Of a stretch of 13,664 bases of DNA, positions 6,876-11,078 are shown in pieces. Both the position numbers and the translations under genes were made by a program. Below the pieces are notes generated by a model. That model made no database searches. It was not told the DNA's origin and saw nothing but the letters and a program-made list of their open reading frames with translations. This DNA comes from Atopobiaceae bacterium UBA7016. GTDB lineage: Bacteria > Actinomycetota > Coriobacteriia > Coriobacteriales > Atopobiaceae. Every line of letters begins with the position of its first letter. Within the stretch, counting starts at the first letter, position 1. Location of the stretch: positions 1 to 13,664 of the forward strand of contig DJXA01000231.1 in the NCBI GenBank assembly GCA_002449555.1, in the 5' to 3' direction.

Positions 6876-6894
6876 GTATGCGCCAGACGCATGC
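6876..6894. promoter_or_regulatory. LysR-type operator, site 2
   Basis: GTATGCGCCAGACGCATGC agrees at 16 of 19 positions with the reverse complement of the dyad at 3291-3309, including T-N11-A. Its centre is 95 bp from the ATG of the second reductase, the same distance as at the first reductase. Confidence 0.8.
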
Positions 6895-7055
6895 ACGGGC
6901 GCCCGGGTCAAGGCACCGCCCCAAGCAGCCCGAGGACTCCCGAGCCTCGCGGCCAGACCGACCGCCCGCCGATTCGGCTCGCCCCTCCCCAGTGGGCGAG
7001 GATCACCCTTGTGACCGTTCGGGACGGCCTTTCGGGACAGCGTTGGATTCCGCAT

Positions 7056-7081
7056 GAAAAAAAGCCGCTCTACCTGCGGCT
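7056..7081 (-). terminator. Terminator of riboswitch copy 3
   Basis: AGCCGC-N7-GCGGCT followed on the minus strand by seven T residues. It directly follows the TPP aptamer and is its presumed expression platform: with TPP bound, the transcript would end here. Confidence 0.85.
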
Positions 7082-7094
7082 CGTTTACCTTTAT

Positions 7095-7180
7095 GGGTAA
7101 TGCTCATTACCCGGGCCAGGTTTGAGGGTCAGTGCCGCGTTGGGCCCATTCTCAGCCGGCGTGCGCCAGCTCCCCTATCG
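7095..7180 (-). ncRNA. TPP riboswitch, copy 3
   Basis: Minus strand, in order: GGGGAGC (7169-7175), GGCTGAGA (7150-7157), GACCC (near 7127), AACCTGGCCC and GGGTAATG (7105-7112). The CCTGATCT strand found in copy 1 reads CCTGGCCC here, so it is less canonical. The last octamer is followed by CATTACCC, a perfect complement two bases away that could compete with the aptamer fold. The terminator at 7056-7081 follows. The next gene on this strand is an aldo/keto reductase about 265 bp on, which has its own predicted promoter. No thiamine gene is present. Confidence 0.8.
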
Positions 7181-7199
7181 AGTTGTAATGGTAGCACGT

Positions 7200-7400
7200 A
7201 TCTTTCAGCCGATAACTGCTTTGTGTAGTGGAAACGATTCTGCCGCAAACCGCAGGGGCGAAAACGGCGAAACTCTCGCAACAACTTGCTCTAAGTTGCT
7301 CTAAGCTGCTTATCCACATGAGCAACACAAGCCGGCAGCGCTTCACCCCCTGCACGATGGCGCGCAGGCAGGCCTTCGCGTCTTCCAAGCCCCGTCCTCC
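7200..7400. other. Gene-free stretch upstream of the ATPase
   Basis: Between riboswitch copy 3 and the ATPase promoter I see no supported gene. It holds a short tandem repeat (TTGCTCTAAG twice, about 7287-7306). A minus-strand open frame of 91 codons crosses it but has no ribosome site or recognisable domain and runs into the riboswitch. Confidence 0.45.
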
Positions 7401-7412
7401 AGATTCGGGTAG

Positions 7413-7441
7413 TTGTCTATTTCGCAAAATCCATCTAGAAT
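7413..7441 (+). promoter_or_regulatory. Promoter of the AAA ATPase gene
   Basis: TTGTCT (7413-7418), 17-bp spacer, TAGAAT (7436-7441). It is overlapped by the inverted repeat at 7420-7454, so occupancy of the dyad should block polymerase. Confidence 0.7.
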
Positions 7442-7454
7442 CAATTTTGCGAAA
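7420..7454. promoter_or_regulatory. Operator dyad over the ATPase promoter
   Basis: TTTCGCAAAAT and ATTTTGCGAAA, perfect 11-bp arms 13 bp apart. They cover the spacer of the promoter and the region just after the -10. Autoregulation by the ATPase itself is plausible, since no separate regulator gene is adjacent. Confidence 0.7.
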
Positions 7455-7471
7455 CAGCAGTGAGGAGGCAT

Positions 7472-8662
7472 ATGAAGCTCATCGTGAGGACACGGTATCT
7501 CGACAGGCTGAAGAGGCTGGTCGGGACGCCCGACATCAAGGTGATCACAGGGATACGGCGAGCGGGCAAGTCCAAGCTTCTCGAGGCCTTCAGGTCGTAC
7601 CTCGAGGCCGAAGTCGAGGGGGCCAACGTCATCAACGCCGACCTCAGCCTGCTCGAGTACGAAGGGCTGACGGAGTACCACGCGCTGAACGACTTCGTCA
7701 CGTCCCGTCACGTCGAGGGCGCCCGGAACTTCGTCCTCATAGACGAGGTGCAGATGTGTCAGGGCTTCGAGCGGGCGATCAACAACCTGCACGCCTCGGG
7801 CCGATACGACATCTACGTCACGGGCTCGAACGCCTTCCTGCTCTCGAGCGACCTCGCGACCCTGTTCACCGGACGAACCGTGAGCGTGGAGGTCTTCCCC
7901 TTCTCCTTCGACGAGTACTGCACCTACTTTGCGGAGGAGCAGGTCGACGACGCCCTCGAGCGCTACATAAGGTGGGGCGGGATGTCGGGAGGCTACGTCT
8001 ACGGCGACGAGCGGGACAGGTACGGGTACCTCTCCGGCGTCTTCGACACCCTCATCCTACGGGACATCGTCCAGAGGCACGGCATCAGGGGCCCGCAGCT
8101 GCTCGGGCGCCTCTCCGACTACATGATGGACAACATCTCCAACATCACCTCGGCACGCGGCGTGGCGGACGCGCTCACGTCCTCAGGAGCGAAGACGAAC
8201 GACCGGACGATCGCCTCGTACATGGCCTACCTGGAGGAGGCCTTCGCCTTCTACCGCGTCAGGCGCTACGACATACGCGGGAAGCGCTACCTCTCCTCCG
8301 GGGACAAGTACTACCTCGCCGACCACGCGTTCCGCTACGCCAAGCTCGGCACGCGCAACATGGACTTCGGCCGCGTGCTCGAGAACGTCGTGGGCATCGA
8401 GCTGCTGAGGCGCGGCTACGAGACGTACGCCGGCGTTCTATACAAGAAGGAGGTCGACTTCGTCGCCATGCGTGGCAGCGAGAAGGTCTACATCCAGGTG
8501 AGCGACGACATCAGCTCTGAGGCGACCTTCGAGCGGGAGTACGCCCCGCTACTCTCCATCCGCGACGCCTTCCCCAAGGTGATCCTCGCCCGGACGCGCC
8601 ACGAGACGTACACCTACGAGGGGATAGAGGTTCATGACCTCGCAAGGTGGCTCAGAGGCTAG
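7472..8662 (+). CDS. AAA-family ATPase with DUF4143-type C-terminal domain
   Basis: 396 residues, ATG 7472 after GAGGAGG. Walker A is GIRRAGKS (27-34), Walker B VLIDEVQ (88-94), and a sensor-like strand with YVTGSNAFLL (115-124) is followed by FTGRTVSVEVFPFSFDEY, all typical of the ATPase_2/DUF4143 family. The C-terminal half has ENVVGIELLRRGYE (304-317) and EVDFV with IQVS (327-344), the layout of a PD-(D/E)xK-like nuclease fold. The family is widespread, patchy in distribution and often found in accessory islands; its cellular role is not established, and defence or toxin-like roles have been suggested. It stands alone on the plus strand between two minus-strand riboswitch-terminator units. 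A terminator of its own is not evident. Confidence 0.9.
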   Translation: MKLIVRTRYLDRLKRLVGTPDIKVITGIRRAGKSKLLEAFRSYLEAEVEGANVINADLSLLEYEGLTEYHALNDFVTSRHVEGARNFVLIDEVQMCQGFERAINNLHASGRYDIYVTGSNAFLLSSDLATLFTGRTVSVEVFPFSFDEYCTYFAEEQVDDALERYIRWGGMSGGYVYGDERDRYGYLSGVFDTLILRDIVQRHGIRGPQLLGRLSDYMMDNISNITSARGVADALTSSGAKTNDRTIASYMAYLEEAFAFYRVRRYDIRGKRYLSSGDKYYLADHAFRYAKLGTRNMDFGRVLENVVGIELLRRGYETYAGVLYKKEVDFVAMRGSEKVYIQVSDDISSEATFEREYAPLLSIRDAFPKVILARTRHETYTYEGIEVHDLARWLRG

Positions 8663-8712
8663 GGGTTCGCACCGCCACTACCGCTCGCCGATTCGACGCC
8701 CAGTTCAGACGG

Positions 8713-8768
8713 CCTCGTGCACTGCCCGTTGACCTCGTGGACTGCCCTCCGTGCACTTTCGTGGACCG
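8713..8768. repeat. Degenerate tandem repeat CCTCGTGSACTGCCC
   Basis: CCTCGTGCACTGCCC (8713-8727) and CCTCGTGGACTGCCC (8733-8747) are 20 bp apart and differ at one base. Two more partial units follow (CCGTGCACT, then TCGTGGACC). It lies between the ATPase stop and the terminator of riboswitch copy 2. Confidence 0.6.
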
Positions 8769-8772
8769 CAAC

Positions 8773-8799
8773 AAAAAACGGCAGCTCAGAGGCTGCCGT
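8773..8799 (-). terminator. Terminator of riboswitch copy 2
   Basis: ACGGCAGC and GCTGCCGT arms around a 6-base loop, followed on the minus strand by TTTTTT. It ends the leader of riboswitch copy 2. Beyond it on this strand there is only the antisense of the ATPase gene. Confidence 0.88.
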
Positions 8800-8821
8800 C
8801 ATTACATTCATGGGTCATAGT

Positions 8822-8898
8822 CATTACCCAGATCAGGTTCTTGGGTCGAATGATTGGGTCATTCCTCTCAGCCGGGCCAAATCCCCAGCTCCCCGCGT
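8822..8898 (-). ncRNA. TPP riboswitch, copy 2 (orphan)
   Basis: Same conserved strands as copy 1: GGGGAGC (8888-8894), GGCTGAGA, AACCTGATCT and GGGTAATG (8822-8829). It is followed by a GGGT/ACCC pairing and an intrinsic terminator. No minus-strand gene follows for more than 1.5 kb, because the ATPase gene lies in the opposite direction. It is therefore an orphan leader, or else makes only a short TPP-dependent RNA. Confidence 0.9.
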
Positions 8899-8904
8899 GT
8901 GTTC

Positions 8905-8910
8905 ATTATA
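8905..8910 (-). promoter_or_regulatory. -10 element of riboswitch copy 2
   Basis: TATAAT, with TTTGCC as a weak -35 at 17 bp. It matches copy 1 in position and in the 6 bases upstream of it, whereas sequence further upstream has diverged between the copies. Confidence 0.55.
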
Positions 8911-9075
8911 GCAGAGGTGGACTGGCAGGCAAAATCGCAGGTAAAAGGCCCATAGTCGAATCCGTTCAGTTTGTTCGCAGAGTACGGAAACCTGTCTCCC
9001 AATCGTCCGATTTGTTCGCGACGACGCCCTTGGTTCGTGTCGACTCGCGCACTGTTTCGTGCGTCGCCAAAGCCC

Positions 9076-9096
9076 GATTACCCAAAAGCGGTAATG
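9076..9096. repeat. Inverted repeat inside repeat copy B
   Basis: GATTACC-CAAAAGC-GGTAATG, the counterpart of 255-275. The loop is identical and one outer base of one arm is changed. Confidence 0.45.
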
Positions 9097-9132
9097 GCAG
9101 GAGCAGGGAGCTGTCGCTTTCCGCCAAGTTCA

Positions 9133-9364
9133 GGCCAAATGCTCACGTAGCTTCGCTCACTTTCGTAGCGACTTTACATGCCAGCCTCATGCCATACCGC
9201 GACCACGCGTTACGGCACGGCATCTTCCATCCCTAAGCACGTAAGGAAAGTTGGTCACGTTGACTAGCGAGCCAATTACCTGTGCACTTACCGACGAGAG
9301 CACCACCGAGGAATAATGCGGGAAAGTTAGACCCCTCCCTCGCACCGCAACGCGAGCCCGCGAC
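9133..9364. other. Stretch with no recognised feature
   Basis: Between the repeat and the end of the AbiEii-like gene I find no gene, clear terminator or repeat. No T-tailed hairpin follows the toxin stop codon. Confidence 0.5.
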
Positions 9365-10165
9365 TCACCCGAAGTGCCGCAGGATGCCAGACACCACCTT
9401 GTCCACGTTCGCGCCGAGCCAGTTGTTCCTCGCATTGGAGAGGTTGCGGCGGAACCGGCGGTCGTTCAGTATGCGGGAGAGGCGGTCGCGGGCCTCCCTG
9501 GGGCTCCTCTCTCGCATGTCGGCGGCATCGTAGACAAGCACGTGCATGGCCTGATCGAGAGCCTCTGCGTCCACGCCCTCGCGGCACAGGAGGTAGTACA
9601 CGTCGAACACGTCCTTGAAGCGGGTAGACGCCACGCCGATGCGCATGAGCGACCGCAGCTTCTCCGCGCAGACCTGCTCCTTCGAGTTGGCCATCAGTGC
9701 GATTCCCTCGTCTTGGAGCGCCGTGTCAAACCACAGCTCCTCCTGCTCGAGGGGGAGCTTGTCGTGCACCCCAAGATCGAGTTTGGTCTCCATGCTGCCA
9801 CCAGCGGAGTCGGTGATGCGCAGGCGCACGCGCTTGCCATGGTAATCCTGGTGTTTGAGCTCCTCGATGGGACCAACGACTTCCAGCCTCACGTCTGCGT
9901 CCTGCGGGCAGAGCGCGCGTATGAAGCCCCTGATTCCCCCGTCCGTCATGGGATAGCGCACGAAGTCCAGATCGATGTCGCGCGTTGCCCGCCTCTTGTC
10001 ACCTGATATCTGTTGCATGACCACGCCGCCCTTCACGGTGACGTGGTCGGCCATGCGGGACGCTGCGATGAGCGTCAGGATGACGTCGCGGCACGTCCGC
10101 GCGGTGGCGTTCTGGAAGTCGAGGCCGTCGTCTATGTAGGCGTCGCGTATCGCACGAAGGTCCAC
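9365..10165 (-). CDS. abiEii: AbiEii-type nucleotidyltransferase toxin
   Basis: 266 residues, GTG start at 10165 with AGGGAGG placed inside the end of the preceding antitoxin gene. Family members are nucleotidyltransferase-fold toxins of type IV toxin-antitoxin / abortive infection systems. Visible motifs: VKGGVVMQ (44-51), the metal-binding TRDIDLDF (61-68), AEKLRSL (167-173) and RFKDVFDVYYL (182-192), in the order seen in AbiEii/AbiGii proteins. The stop codon of the antitoxin and this start are directly adjacent, so translation is probably coupled and antitoxin is made first. Gene identity is secure; phage protection by this particular pair is not shown by sequence. Confidence 0.92.
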   Translation of the reverse strand: MDLRAIRDAYIDDGLDFQNATARTCRDVILTLIAASRMADHVTVKGGVVMQQISGDKRRATRDIDLDFVRYPMTDGGIRGFIRALCPQDADVRLEVVGPIEELKHQDYHGKRVRLRITDSAGGSMETKLDLGVHDKLPLEQEELWFDTALQDEGIALMANSKEQVCAEKLRSLMRIGVASTRFKDVFDVYYLLCREGVDAEALDQAMHVLVYDAADMRERSPREARDRLSRILNDRRFRRNLSNARNNWLGANVDKVVSGILRHFG

Positions 10166-10708
10166 CTACAGCACCTCCCTCTGCATCATGTCGAAGAGCG
10201 AGTCGGAGCGCCGGTACAGCGCCAGGCAGTCCTCCACCTCGCGCATGTCGAGCTCGCCCGCGATCCGACGGTAGGAGCCTATGAGCTCCCTATAGTAGTC
10301 CATGGGGAGCGTCCCCGCGCTACGGAGGAGCTCGACCAGCATGCGCTCGCGGGAGAAGGCGCGGACGTCGTAGCCCCCGCTCTCCGTCACCTGCACGCCC
10401 GTGCCCAGCAGGTGCGGCAGCATGAAGTACTGGCGCACGCCCGCGTCACGGATGCGCGTCGAGTTGCGCGGCGTGGCCACGTGCACCAGCTCGGGTACCA
10501 CGTCGGTCAGCCCGTGCAGGTAGAAAGCCGAGTCCATGGTGAGCACCGCCTGGGGGTGGATGGCGCACATGACGGCGCCGGGGTCCGGGTGGCGCTCGTC
10601 CGCGTAGACCCCGCGTGCCACCTTGTGGACCTCGCCAGAACGGACCGCGCGGCCTATCCGGTAGGCGGAACCATACCTCTCGAGCATGTCTTCGTACCTG
10701 TAAATCAT
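10166..10708 (-). CDS. abiEi: AbiEi-type antitoxin / autorepressor
   Basis: 180 residues from ATG 10708 (MIYRYEDM). In-frame ATG 10714 and TTG 10720 also exist and the ribosome site is weak (GGTGA), so the start is uncertain by a few codons. Residues about 1-45 are a winged helix-turn-helix (YRIGRAVRSGEVHKVARGVY), as in AbiEi_4-type antitoxins. The remainder is the antitoxin domain, with LTMDSAFYLHGLTD followed by VHVATPRNSTRI. In the family it represses its own promoter and counteracts the toxin without stable binding. Two overlapping dyads lie directly upstream. Confidence 0.9.
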   Translation of the reverse strand: MIYRYEDMLERYGSAYRIGRAVRSGEVHKVARGVYADERHPDPGAVMCAIHPQAVLTMDSAFYLHGLTDVVPELVHVATPRNSTRIRDAGVRQYFMLPHLLGTGVQVTESGGYDVRAFSRERMLVELLRSAGTLPMDYYRELIGSYRRIAGELDMREVEDCLALYRRSDSLFDMMQREVL

Positions 10709-10739
10709 GATCATCACCAAGGACAGAATAGATCAATCG

Positions 10740-10777
10740 CTCACACTATACAAGTTAGTGTGAGTATTTTGTATAGT
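10740..10777. promoter_or_regulatory. Overlapping operator dyads and promoter of the AbiE pair
   Basis: Dyad 1 is CTCACACTA (10740-10748) with TAGTGTGAG (10756-10764). Dyad 2 is ACTATACAA (10745-10753) with TTGTATAGT (10769-10777). Both are perfect over 9 bp and they interlock. TATAGT on the minus strand (10745-10750) is the likely -10, sitting inside both. This fits negative autoregulation by the antitoxin; the alternative pairings could also be read as two binding modes. Confidence 0.75.
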
Positions 10778-11078
10778 CTGTCTATGGGAAGTCGCAGTCG
10801 CAACGGAGGCGGAACCATTAATGCCTGAGTGCAGCTGAAACCCTGTACACCAGACGGATGGCGCGCTGAGGCCCACGTAGCCGTTGTCCAATTCACGCGT
10901 GATTACGGACCGTTTACGTGAGCCGCACGCTCAAATCGACAGCATATCCACAGGTAGAAGACCTGTTCCACCATATCTGGATTACGTGAGGAACGCCACG
11001 CTCATCCGATGTAGCATGCGATACCTCCGGGTGTGCGCCTAGCTGCAAGCGGCGCCGGCAGTCCCGCATGATGCTCTT
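10778..11078. other. Gene-free stretch between AbiE operator and TOTE-like gene
   Basis: No supported gene. The only structure seen is ACAGGT-AGAAG-ACCTGT (10950-10966), a short hairpin without a T tract, which could mark the end of the minus-strand TOTE-like transcript. Confidence 0.45.

Larger units (their letters stand above)
8822..9132. repeat. Direct repeat, copy B (pairs with 1-311)
   Basis: Same orientation as copy A, 8.8 kb apart, ungapped alignment. The first 95 bases carry two differences; the remainder carries many. Recombination between the copies would delete or duplicate everything between them. Confidence 0.85.

Noticed and set aside
7152..7427. 91-codon minus-strand open frame upstream of the ATPase
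   Set aside because: It overlaps the ATPase promoter and ends inside riboswitch copy 3, with no ribosome site or recognisable domain.
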